Positions 7,938-15,356 of a stretch of DNA of 17,371 nt are shown piece after piece (position 1 is the first letter of the stretch; the number at the start of each line of letters is the position of its first letter). The notes under the pieces were generated by a model. It made no database searches and was not told the DNA's origin. It worked only from the letters and a program-made list of their open reading frames with translations. The DNA lies in assembly GCA_029260155.1 (NCBI GenBank), contig JAJDDU010000184.1, forward strand, positions 1 to 17,371. The letters run 5' to 3'. The translations under genes and the position numbers were made by a program. This DNA is from Phycisphaerae bacterium. GTDB lineage: Bacteria; Planctomycetota; Phycisphaerae; UBA1845.

Positions 7938-10900
7938 GCTGTTGCAGGTACCCTCGTTGCACTCCCACCAACGTCACCGTCAGGGCCTCGTTGGGACCGA
8001 TACGCAGCGTGCCAATGGCGAACGGCGCACCTTGAACCGCACCAAGATTCGGCGAAAGCAATTCCAGTTCCTGGTCGCCAAAGAGAAAGATCCCATCGAG
8101 GTTGAGTTCGGCGGTGGCCAAGTCAAACCGTTGCGAATCGTTGATGGCCACATCGAAGTCACCCATCACGCGTATGCGTCCGCCGGGCATCGCCACGGTG
8201 GCGTCGGGGCCCATTGTGATATCCTCGGTCACGTCCAGCGTGCCGGAGGAGCCGCCGCCCGTAAGGCAGAGAGGCGGGTTGGGAGGGATACAGACAATGT
8301 TGCCCATCGCGGTGTTGTTGTTCGTAAAACTGCCGATGATGGTAAGCGTCAAACCCGTACTCACTTGAATGACGCCGTCATTTGTCACGTTTCCAGTGAT
8401 TTCAAGAGGCCCCCCAAGTACAATGAGGGAAGCACCGGTGAAGGGGATCGGCGGGGCGTCTCCCACGTTGTGCAAGACTTCTCCGGATCGGGCGTTGGTG
8501 ATCTTTTCGCCGGAACCGAGCGTGATCGTTCCTCCTTGCAAATCGATTCCGGGCGTCAGCGGGGACAAAGTGCCTCCGTTGTTGGTGATACCCTTCGCGG
8601 GTCTCAGCTCCCCGGTCGCGGTGATCTTGACGACACCGCCGGGTTGCACTGCGTTGCCGTCTTCTGTTGTGGTCAGTGTTCCTTTGATCAGCAGTGTCTG
8701 CAGTGTCGGCGGGACGGTTCCCTTTACCTTCAGGTTGCATACCATCACCGAGTCGCCCGCATTGAGAACAGCCGTGTTGTCGGTGGCGGAGGTGTTGTCC
8801 AGTTCGGCCGGCCTGTCAATGGGGACGCCGTTGGGGTTCCAGTTAACCGGGTCCATGAAGTCTCCGCTGTTTGGCCCCTGCCATTGAGACGGAGTCAGTG
8901 CAGTACAGTTTGACGCCGGACAGACGCAAACTCCCAATTCGCAGACGGCATCGGGTGCTCCCTGGTTGGCACAGAAATCGCTTGGCTGTGGGGTACAACC
9001 GGCGATCACGCATACATCATTGACCAGATCACACGTCACATTCGGAGCGCCGATGCGGTCGCGGCACCATTGATCGGGATTCGGCGCCCCTCCCACACAC
9101 GTCCAACCAGAGCCGCCGCCCGGGGTCAGCGCGCCGATGGGCTGGGACACGCAACCGCCGGCGCCGTCATCGCAGTGGTCGATCGTGCAAGGGTCGGAGT
9201 CATTGCAGTCTACCGGCTGAATACCGCAAGCACTGCTGACGCCGTCGCACTGACCGTCCAAGCAGGGGAACGCGGTAGCGCACGGCGTGCCGAGCGGCTC
9301 AAAGGTGAACACACACCCCGCCACGGGATCGCAGAACTCGTTGAGGCAGTCACTGATGTTGGGGCAGACAAGAGTTGGGCCTGGCAAACAAACCCCGGCG
9401 TCGCACGTGTCATTGGGCGTGCACGGGTTGCCAGTGTTGCACGGTGTGCCGTTCGGTTCAATGTTGGTGTCACAGACTCCCGCCGCGTTGCACGTATCGG
9501 GGTTGTCACAGTCGCTACTCGACTGGTTCCAGCAAGGCGTGCCGACCGCCAGAAGGATATCTGGCGGGCAGACCCCGGCAGCGTTGCAGAACTCGTCCGG
9601 GTCGCACGGGCCCGTGGACGGGCGGCAGAGCGCTCCCGGCGGGCAGTCGACACCGAACTTGGCTACGAATATGTCAATGCCACCGGCGCTGGTAAGCGTG
9701 AACGCCCCGAAGGTCGCCGCGGTCGTAAACGAGCCGGTCACGTAGCTGTTGCTCGCGGCATCGACGCCGATCCCCTCGCCCGCGTCAGCCACCGTCCCGC
9801 CGGCCGATTGGGCCCAGAGGGCGTTGCCGCCTGCGTCATACTTGGCCACGAAGACGTCGCCGACCCCTGCGCTGAAGATCGAGGTCGGGCCGAAGTCCGC
9901 CGTGCCCCTAAACACACCTGTCACATAGCTGTTCCCGGAGCCTTCGACCGCAATGCCTAGCCCCGCGTCAACGCCCGGACCGCCGGCCGATTGGGCCCAG
10001 AGGACGTTGCCGCTGCTGTCGTATTGGGCCACGAACATGTCGAAGTTACCAGCGTTGGTGACCGGGACCGTCCCGAAGGTCACCGGACCCGTGAACGCGC
10101 CGGTCACGTAGCTGTTGCCCGCGGCGTCGACGCCGATGCCGCGCCCCTGGTCACCCGACGCCCCTCCGGCCTGTTGGGCCCAGAGCACGTTGCCGTTGGT
10201 GTCGTATCTGGCCACGAAGATGTCGTCTCCGCCGGCACTGGCGAGTGAGGGCGGCAGGCCAAAAAACACACCGCCCTGAAATTCCCCAGTCACGTAGCTG
10301 CTGCCCGCGGCGTCGACGGCAATTGCATTTCCTTGCTTCTGACCCGATGAGCCCCCGGCTGATCGGGCCCAGAGGGCGGCGCCGTTGGTATCGTACTTGG
10401 CCACGAAGATGTCGAAAACGGCAGAGTTGGCACTGAAGATGTTGAACGGGCCGAAGGCCGCCCCACCCCGAAATCGCCCGGTCAAGTAGCAATTGTTCGC
10501 GGCATCGACAGCGATTGCATTACCTTGCTGATCCAGTACGCCCCCTGCCCGTCGGACCCAGAGGATGATGCCGTTGGGGTCGTATTTCGCCACGAAGACG
10601 TCCATGTCGAGCGGGTTGGTCGGCCAACCGGCACTGTTGAGCGTGAACGGGCCGAAGGTCGCCGTGCCAATAAACGCCCCGGTCAAGTAGGTGTTTCCCG
10701 CTGTGTCGACGGCGATGCCGAGTCCCTGGTCACCCGATATCCCTCCGGCCTGTTCGACCCAGAGCACGTTGCCATCGGTGTCGTACTTGGCCACGTAGAT
10801 GTCGGTGGAACCGGCACTGGTGATCGACGGGAGCGGGGCGAAGTTTGCCGTGCCCTCAAATATGCCTGTCACGTAGCTGTTGCCCGCTGCGTCGACGGCG

Positions 10901-11049
10901 ATGCCGCGTGCCTGGTCAAAGAGGCCTCCACTCCCCCCAGCCGATTCGGCCCACTCGACGGTTTGGGCCTGTCCTGCCTCAGGCAGCAGGAGAACACCCA
11001 GGGTCAATGACAGCGTAACGCACCACCTTGTCCACTTGATCGATTTCAT
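7654..11049 (-). CDS. Large secreted protein: SBBP seven-bladed propeller, Cys-rich region, beta-helix-like region; frameshifted near its 3' end
   Basis: The ATG at 11049 is preceded by GAGGA with an 8-base spacer. It begins a signal peptide (TLSLTLGVLLLPEAGQAQ). Residues ~33-470 hold seven SBBP repeats of 60-66 residues, each with GIAVDAAGNSYVTG and DIFVAKYDTNG signatures ending in W-A-x-x-AGG: one complete seven-bladed propeller. Residues ~470-720 are Cys-rich, with repeated 'CNAAGVC', 'GTPC' and 'DPCTIDHCDDGAGGC' patterns like those of MopE/fibrillin-like exported proteins. From SQWQGPNSGDF onward, about 270 residues have alternating hydrophobic/Gly/Thr spacing typical of a beta-helix. After TLRIGPNEALTV (~nt 7975) the frame turns into an Arg-rich non-protein-like sequence up to the stop at 7654. 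The true C-terminus is in another frame (7116-7973). Function is unknown; a surface-exposed binding or adhesion protein is the likeliest role. Confidence 0.85.
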   Translation of the reverse strand: MKSIKWTRWCVTLSLTLGVLLLPEAGQAQTVEWAESAGGSGGLFDQARGIAVDAAGNSYVTGIFEGTANFAPLPSITSAGSTDIYVAKYDTDGNVLWVEQAGGISGDQGLGIAVDTAGNTYLTGAFIGTATFGPFTLNSAGWPTNPLDMDVFVAKYDPNGIILWVRRAGGVLDQQGNAIAVDAANNCYLTGRFRGGAAFGPFNIFSANSAVFDIFVAKYDTNGAALWARSAGGSSGQKQGNAIAVDAAGSSYVTGEFQGGVFFGLPPSLASAGGDDIFVARYDTNGNVLWAQQAGGASGDQGRGIGVDAAGNSYVTGAFTGPVTFGTVPVTNAGNFDMFVAQYDSSGNVLWAQSAGGPGVDAGLGIAVEGSGNSYVTGVFRGTADFGPTSIFSAGVGDVFVAKYDAGGNALWAQSAGGTVADAGEGIGVDAASNSYVTGSFTTAATFGAFTLTSAGGIDIFVAKFGVDCPPGALCRPSTGPCDPDEFCNAAGVCPPDILLAVGTPCWNQSSSDCDNPDTCNAAGVCDTNIEPNGTPCNTGNPCTPNDTCDAGVCLPGPTLVCPNISDCLNEFCDPVAGCVFTFEPLGTPCATAFPCLDGQCDGVSSACGIQPVDCNDSDPCTIDHCDDGAGGCVSQPIGALTPGGGSGWTCVGGAPNPDQWCRDRIGAPNVTCDLVNDVCVIAGCTPQPSDFCANQGAPDAVCELGVCVCPASNCTALTPSQWQGPNSGDFMDPVNWNPNGVPIDRPAELDNTSATDNTAVLNAGDSVMVCNLKVKGTVPPTLQTLLIKGTLTTTEDGNAVQPGGVVKITATGELRPAKGITNNGGTLSPLTPGIDLQGGTITLGSGEKITNARSGEVLHNVGDAPPIPFTGASLIVLGGPLEITGNVTNDGVIQVSTGLTLTIIGSFTNNNTAMGNIVCIPPNPPLCLTGGGSSGTLDVTEDITMGPDATVAMPGGRIRVMGDFDVAINDSQRFDLATAELNLDGIFLFGDQELELLSPNLGAVQGAPFAIGTLRIGPNEALTVTLVGVQRGYLQQRAQVDAFRHGRSARGVHTRHILQSGRRADGADVLRRRQRLRHDQHRRRRRARGVRPGRLLQSGGRIARPDVFCRRQRVLLRRIAGGTRGAECCW
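7704..7892 (-). repeat. Tandem dockerin-like coding repeat, two units, minus strand
   Basis: Unit 1 (7892-7818) and unit 2 (7778-7704) each encode 25 residues of the CxPDxFCNLADALxALTCFAG pattern with a 114-nt period. Organisation is identical to the pair at 3804-3992. Confidence 0.85.
9640..10960 (-). repeat. Seven tandem coding repeats (SBBP propeller blades)
   Basis: Seven successive units of roughly 180-200 nt encode W-A-x-x-AGG, a GIAVDAAGNSYVTG motif, an FG core and a D-I-F-V-A-K-Y-D motif. Blade count equals that of a complete seven-bladed beta-propeller. Nucleotide similarity between units is high enough to read on the + strand as recurring 'cacgtagctgtt' and 'ttggccacgaa' blocks, so slippage or recombination could change copy number. 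Confidence 0.85.
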
Positions 11050-11102
11050 AGATCATTTCCTCTTTTCTTGCTGTACTGGTTCAGCGTGAATTGGACAATC
11101 CG

Positions 11103-11120
11103 GTCGTTTCGTTAAACGAC
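11103..11120. promoter_or_regulatory. Perfect 7-bp hairpin/palindrome in the divergent intergenic region
   Basis: GTCGTTT (11103-11109) and AAACGAC (11114-11120) are exact reverse complements with a CGTT loop. It sits about 54 bases upstream of the minus-strand start. It could be a regulator site or a leader hairpin; no T-run follows on either strand. Confidence 0.35.
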
Positions 11121-11121
11121 T

Positions 11122-11143
11122 CCCCGGCACGCGCGTGGCGGGG
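11122..11143 (+). terminator. GC-rich hairpin followed by a T-rich stretch, possible weak terminator
   Basis: CCCCGGCACG (11122-11131) and CGTGGCGGGG (11134-11143) pair at nine of ten positions. On the + strand they are followed by TTCTTGGTT. The very short loop and interrupted T tract make this weak. If real, it would stop antisense transcription coming out of the minus-strand gene. Confidence 0.2.
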
Positions 11144-11385
11144 TTCTTGGTTCACAGCGTTGCCTCCGGCGGAAGTGCTCGGCTTTGGTTCTGGAACGAC
11201 GAGGGTCCGCCTCTTCCGTGCCGCCGTCTATCAGGCCAACGGTAGCAGCGCGGAATTCTTACACGGCCAGCCCGTGGTCCCCAGGCACGTTGCACGCCTA
11301 CCCACTCGCCTGTTACCATGCCGAGTCACAAACGGTCCTGCCCGACGCGGGGCGAGTCAGTGCGAACGAACGAAAGGACTGCACG

Positions 11386-12156
11386 ATGACATCAAACAAT
11401 CCCGGCGGGGCGCCGAACGATCCGCTCGAACGTCTTGAACAGAAACTGGCGCGATCACGTAACTTCACCGTGGTACTCGCGGTTGCCTTGGTCGTGTCTG
11501 TCCTTTGGACAGGGACTATGAATGGCAGGATCACGCGGATTGACGCGGATCTTAAGCGTCTTAACGACACCGCGTCGATCAAGGATTTCGTCCGCGCGCG
11601 GCAGTTTGAAGTCGTGGACAAGGCCGGACGCGTGACAGCGGTCCTCACGACGCTCGGCAGCGCCGGCGCGATGGTCACCATGAACGCGCAGGGCAAGTCG
11701 CTCGTCGAAATCGCCAGTACCACGGACGGCGAGGGCATGATCATCGCCAAGAACGCGGACGGACAACCTGTGGCTTCGATGGGGGCGCTCGCTTCGGGCG
11801 AGGGCTTTGTGACAACCTCCAACGGCGTCGGGAACGAGCTTGTCCGCCTGGGGGCGGTGAACGGCCACGGTACGGTCACCACCAAGAACTCTCAGGGCAC
11901 GGAGCTCATCCATCTCGGTGTCACCACCGGCGGTGACGGTCTGGCCTACACCGCCAACGCTCAGGGCCAACGGCTTGTCGAGTTCGGCGCGACCGGCGAT
12001 CGCATGAGCGGCACGATAGTCGTCTACAGCGTAGCGGGGGGGGCCATCTACTCGATCAATTCCGATGATAAGGGCGCGGGCGTGGTGCGCATCTTGGACG
12101 GACACGGCAATGGGCAAGCCCAAACCGCCCTTCAGTTTCAAGAGCTCACGGAATGA
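11386..12156 (+). CDS. Membrane-anchored protein with five to six ~23-residue repeats, function unknown
   Basis: The 256-residue reading starts at the ATG at 11386, preceded by GAAAGGA. The in-frame extension upstream lacks a ribosome site. Residues 12-25 are a charged helix (DPLERLEQKLARSR), 27-44 a transmembrane segment, and 46-62 a short helical stalk. Residues ~78-215 contain repeats with the consensus N-x-x-G-x-x-L-V-x-x-G, for example NAQGKSLVEI, NADGQPVASMG, NGVGNELVRLG, NSQGTELIHLG and NAQGQRLVEFG. The regular 22-23 residue spacing suggests a beta-solenoid or stacked beta-hairpins exposed outside the membrane. The stop overlaps the start of the ubiE-like gene (ATGA at 12153-12156), so it is probably the first gene of the quinone operon. 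I do not recognise a named family. Confidence 0.8.
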   Translation: MTSNNPGGAPNDPLERLEQKLARSRNFTVVLAVALVVSVLWTGTMNGRITRIDADLKRLNDTASIKDFVRARQFEVVDKAGRVTAVLTTLGSAGAMVTMNAQGKSLVEIASTTDGEGMIIAKNADGQPVASMGALASGEGFVTTSNGVGNELVRLGAVNGHGTVTTKNSQGTELIHLGVTTGGDGLAYTANAQGQRLVEFGATGDRMSGTIVVYSVAGGAIYSINSDDKGAGVVRILDGHGNGQAQTALQFQELTE

Positions 12157-12944
12157 TCGATCTCCCGCGGATGAAGAACCAGTCGAACGAACTTCTGTGG
12201 GCCGATGAAGATCTGCGCCGACCGCACGCGCAGTCTGACAAGGCCACGCGCGTCCGCCGGATGTTCGATGCGATCGCACCCACTTACCAACTGGTAAACA
12301 CTCTGTTCAGCGGCGGTCGCGATCGTGCGTGGCGGCGCTGGGCGGTCAAGCTGGTCGCACCGACGCAACACGATCGACTGCTCGACATCGCCTGCGGCAC
12401 TGGCGATTTCGCGCGGACCTTCCAGAAGCATGCCACGGGACCGGGAGTGATCGTCGGCTCGGATTTCGCATTCAACATGCTCATCCGCGCCGCCGCAGAC
12501 TCCGCGGGCGTGAACCCGTGGGCGCAGGCCGACGCACTCAACCTGCCATTCGCAGACGCATCGTTCACCATCACGAGTTGCGCGTTCGGTGTGAGGAACT
12601 TCGAGGATCTCGACGCCGGTCTCACCGAGATGCACCGCGTGCTTGCCCCCGGCGGCCGGGCGGTCATATTGGAGTTCACACGCCCGTCGCGGCGATTGTG
12701 GCGTCTGCTCTACGAGTTCTATTCGTCGAGGATCATGCCCTTGGGCGCGACGCTGGTCAGCCGCGACCGCACCGGCGCCTATCGCTATCTGCCCTGTTCG
12801 GTGGTATCCTTTGTCGATGCCCGCTCGATGTGCGAGCGACTCGGGCGTGCGGGTTTCGAGTCCGTGACGGCCACCCCGCTGACCTTCGGCGTCGTCACGA
12901 TTTACCTCGCGGTCAAGGGAGGTCATGAGCGCCAAACCCGGTAA
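12153..12944 (+). CDS. ubiE: UbiE/MenG-type demethylmenaquinone (or ubiquinone precursor) C-methyltransferase
   Basis: This SAM-dependent enzyme adds the ring C-methyl group in the last steps of menaquinone or ubiquinone synthesis. The 263-residue length fits the family. UbiE landmarks run in order: VRRMFDAIAPTYQLVN (about 33-49), SAM motif I LDIACGTGDF (Asp78 to Phe86), the acidic SDFAFNML loop, ADALNLPFADASF, CAFGVRNFEDLD, and LAPGGRAVILEFTRP. YRYLPCSV and a C-terminal GVVTIYLAVKG strand follow. Translation probably starts at 12153 by coupling to the preceding stop; 12171 is an alternative start. Neighbouring ubiX- and ubiA-like genes support a quinone role. Which quinone is made cannot be read here; menaquinone is likelier for this type of bacterium (inference). 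Confidence 0.93.
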   Translation: MIDLPRMKNQSNELLWADEDLRRPHAQSDKATRVRRMFDAIAPTYQLVNTLFSGGRDRAWRRWAVKLVAPTQHDRLLDIACGTGDFARTFQKHATGPGVIVGSDFAFNMLIRAAADSAGVNPWAQADALNLPFADASFTITSCAFGVRNFEDLDAGLTEMHRVLAPGGRAVILEFTRPSRRLWRLLYEFYSSRIMPLGATLVSRDRTGAYRYLPCSVVSFVDARSMCERLGRAGFESVTATPLTFGVVTIYLAVKGGHERQTR

Positions 12945-14760
12945 CGCAACTGCCGACGACCGTCGCTCCATCGAGGACGTCTGGTCGCGCACCGAGCCAA
13001 AGTACCGCCGCCGGGCGATTGTCCTGCTCATCATCAACGTCTGCCTGTTCGCCGGACTCGGGAGCGTCGCGTACTGGCTGCGGACCGGAGTCGTCTTCGC
13101 GCCGCGCGTCGAAGGGTACGCCGAGCAACTGGCCAACACCTTCAATCCGACAACGAACAACGAGCACACGCCGACCGGGCTGTCGCTGGGCCCCATCAGC
13201 GTGCGGCAGGTTCCCATGATGATCCCGGTTCTGGGGCTGATCTTGGCTGCACTGGTGTCCATCCCGATCTTGGTGACCATGCTGTACCGCATCACGTGCG
13301 CACTGCCTTTTGTAGCCGTCGTCGGGTTCATCGCGGTGATGCCCTGGCTTGCGATCGCACTGCTTGCATCGTGCCTTCTCGTGTCTCTAAGTCCCTTGCG
13401 GTTCCGATCTCGATTCGCATCGTGCCTTCTGTCGCTCCTTCCGGTCGTTCTCTACTTCTTCATGGCCTCGCGTCAAGAGAGTGCAGCCGTGGATGCCCTG
13501 GCCGACCCTGCCGATCGCGTGAAGTTGTTGGCACCGCTGATCGTGGCGATGATTGCCTCCGCCGTGGTGATGGGCATCGCGCTGATCATCGCGCGAATCG
13601 TGAACTACCGCCCAGGCGTGATCGCTCCGCTGTTGGCTGCGCTGTTCCTCACGCCCGCTGCACTGTTCGAGTTCCAGGTGGGCCGAGACGAACTTCACTA
13701 TCGCCTTCTGGAGCGGGAGTTCGGCCCTGGTTCGGAGTACTTCGTCAGCGAGCAGATCGGCGACGCCTTTGAGATGGCCGTCGATCGCGCCGTCGCGGAA
13801 AAGACGAATGACCACGCATCGTATGAGGCGGTGCGCGCCGCGGTGGAGTTGAAATGGCTCTTCGCCCTCGACGCTGACGCCGACTTGCTGTTCACTGCGT
13901 ATCAGGATCGTGCAGCCTTGGCGGCCGATCGTTTTCTGCGTTTGTTTCCGGATAGCTGCTACGCGCCGTGCGCGCTGTTCATTCAGGGTCGAGCGTTGGA
14001 CATGCGTGTGAATCTGAATCGGTTCCGCGAGAAGCATGAGCTTGCTTTCTATGATGACTTTCCCAACGCCCGTTCGCGCCGCTGTTGGCAACTGATCGAG
14101 AGTTCGTTTCCGAACTCGTCGACGGCGGCCGATGCGCTGTTGCGATTGGCAACGCTCGACGTTCGCGGCGGTCGGGTTGATGACGCGATCGCGAGGCTCG
14201 AATCGTTGGAGAAGGCGTTCGGCAGCTCTGACCCACCGGCGGATGATCCGGTCGCGGGCACGCCGATGGATGCCCTGATGCAGCGGGAATCTGCCGAAGA
14301 GAGCCTGGCGATCGTGGTGGGTCAGAAGGCTCCGGCGGGGCGGAGGCTGTCGCAGCTCTTGCAGCGCAATCGCGATCCTCTGTGGGGCGACGATCCGCTG
14401 GTGTCTATGATGCAGCTCGATCCTCAAAGCACGTTCTATGCTCACAACCTCCGGGGGATCTTGGATCGCTACCCGGCGTGCCAGTTGGCGGACAACATCG
14501 AGCTGGCCATTGCGCTGGCGCATCGCAGCGCGTCGGAACGGATCGAATCGCTCGAGCGCTGCGTGGCTGAGCACTCGGACGGGGACGCATGGTGCGCCTC
14601 GTTGTATGAGCTTGGGTTGGCGCATCAGACGCACCGATCCATGCCGAAGGCGCGGGAGTCGTACGACCGCGTGGTGAACACGTGTGGCGACTCGGTATGG
14701 CCGGAGCAGGCGCGGGCACGCCTGAGGCAGCTTGATCGGGTAACGGCCGACGGAGTGTGA
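12925..14760 (+). CDS. Multi-pass membrane protein with helical, TPR-like C-terminal half; unknown function
   Basis: The 611-residue protein starts at 12925, overlapping the ubiE end by 20 bases. A strong AAGGGAGGT lies only two bases from the ATG. Hydrophobic segments occur at about residues 30-52, 93-120, 122-152, 168-183, 201-226 and 231-250, so roughly six membrane spans. From ~253 to the end it is soluble and alpha-helical. Paired-helix patterns (AADRFLRLFPDSCYAPCALFI, TAADALLRLATLDVRGGRVDDAIARLE, WCASLYELGLAHQTHRSMPKARESYDRVV) look like TPR units. A TPR protein between ubiE and ubiX could scaffold the quinone enzymes or be an unrelated passenger; nothing catalytic is visible. The stop overlaps or abuts the ubiX start. 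Confidence 0.85.
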   Translation: MSAKPGNATADDRRSIEDVWSRTEPKYRRRAIVLLIINVCLFAGLGSVAYWLRTGVVFAPRVEGYAEQLANTFNPTTNNEHTPTGLSLGPISVRQVPMMIPVLGLILAALVSIPILVTMLYRITCALPFVAVVGFIAVMPWLAIALLASCLLVSLSPLRFRSRFASCLLSLLPVVLYFFMASRQESAAVDALADPADRVKLLAPLIVAMIASAVVMGIALIIARIVNYRPGVIAPLLAALFLTPAALFEFQVGRDELHYRLLEREFGPGSEYFVSEQIGDAFEMAVDRAVAEKTNDHASYEAVRAAVELKWLFALDADADLLFTAYQDRAALAADRFLRLFPDSCYAPCALFIQGRALDMRVNLNRFREKHELAFYDDFPNARSRRCWQLIESSFPNSSTAADALLRLATLDVRGGRVDDAIARLESLEKAFGSSDPPADDPVAGTPMDALMQRESAEESLAIVVGQKAPAGRRLSQLLQRNRDPLWGDDPLVSMMQLDPQSTFYAHNLRGILDRYPACQLADNIELAIALAHRSASERIESLERCVAEHSDGDAWCASLYELGLAHQTHRSMPKARESYDRVVNTCGDSVWPEQARARLRQLDRVTADGV

Positions 14761-14765
14761 AGCTC

Positions 14766-15356
14766 GTGAAGACGCGCAAGCGAATCATCGTGGCCATCAC
14801 CGGCGCTTCCGGGGCTGTCTACGCGCGGCGGCTGGTCTCGTGCTTGGTCGATGCCGACGTCGATGTTCATCTCATCGTCTCCACCTGGGGCAAGCGACTG
14901 CTGCACGACGAGTTGGGCATCACCAGAATCGACGCCGAGTCGTTGCTCGGGCGCGGGAGCGATCGGTTGACCGTTCACCCCCACCAGGATGTCGGCGACG
15001 CGCTTGCCAGCGGGTCGTTCCTCATCGACGCGATGATCATCTGCCCATGCAGCAGCAATACGCTCGGGGAGATCGCGTCCGGTGTGGGCAATGCGCTCGT
15101 CACGCGCGCTGCGGCTGTGACGCTCAAGGAGGCCCGCCGGCTGGTGGTTGTTCCGCGAGAGATGCCTCTCAGTGCCATCGACCTGCGCAACATGCTCAAG
15201 CTCAGTGAAGCGGGTGCGATCATCTGCCCGGCCAATCCGGGGTTCTACATGATGCCCGAGACGATCGACGATCTCGTCGACTTCGTGGTGGGCAAGGTGC
15301 TGGATCTGGTCGGCGTTGCGCATCAACTCAACACGCGCTGGACCGGGTGCGCGTGA
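14766..15356 (+). CDS. ubiX: UbiX-family flavin prenyltransferase
   Basis: UbiX joins dimethylallyl phosphate to FMN, making the prenylated flavin cofactor that UbiD-type decarboxylases need in quinone synthesis. The 196-residue protein has the family signature: IIVAITGASGAVYARRL at the N-terminus (GASGA at 13-17, flavin phosphate binding), CPCSSNTLGEIASGVGNAL, VVVPREMPLSAIDLRNM, and PANPGFYMMPETIDDLVDFV at the C-terminus. The GTG at 14766 is preferred because GGAG lies 10 bases upstream. A GTG at 14757, overlapping the previous stop, is the other option and adds three residues. A UbiD partner is not in the window. The next gene starts one base into the ubiX stop codon. Confidence 0.95.
   Translation: MKTRKRIIVAITGASGAVYARRLVSCLVDADVDVHLIVSTWGKRLLHDELGITRIDAESLLGRGSDRLTVHPHQDVGDALASGSFLIDAMIICPCSSNTLGEIASGVGNALVTRAAAVTLKEARRLVVVPREMPLSAIDLRNMLKLSEAGAIICPANPGFYMMPETIDDLVDFVVGKVLDLVGVAHQLNTRWTGCA

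Larger units (their letters stand above)
11050..11385. other. Intergenic region between divergent genes
   Basis: This 336-base stretch holds the leader of the minus-strand propeller gene (ribosome site on the minus strand at 11056-11063) and the upstream region of the plus-strand quinone cluster. Two hairpins lie close to the minus gene (see separate entries). Only a poor sigma70-like match, TTGCAC (11290) to TACCAT (11314), is seen for the plus cluster. An open frame continues upstream of 11386, but GAAAGGA before the ATG at 11386 and the protein sequence favour that start. No RNA gene is recognised. Confidence 0.6.

Noticed and set aside
7937..7995. Programmed ribosomal frameshifting as an explanation for the broken gene
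   Set aside because: No slippery run or obvious pseudoknot is seen at the switch. A simple indel, deletion or assembly error is more economical.
7510..8913. Open frame of 467 codons on the plus strand
   Set aside because: It is antisense to the beta-helix and dockerin-like coding parts of the minus-strand gene. Its internal repeats are the complement of the dockerin repeat.
9640..10960. Regularly spaced repeated DNA that could suggest a CRISPR array
   Set aside because: The units are ~190 bases, diverged, and translate into SBBP propeller blades in one open frame; there are no short identical repeats with unique spacers.
12138..13331. Open frame of 397 codons on the minus strand
   Set aside because: It is antisense to the UbiE gene, whose motifs are unmistakable, and to the start of the next gene.
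13387..14634. Open frame of 415 codons on the minus strand
   Set aside because: It is antisense to the TPR-like membrane protein and has Arg/Gln/His-rich composition without recognisable motifs.
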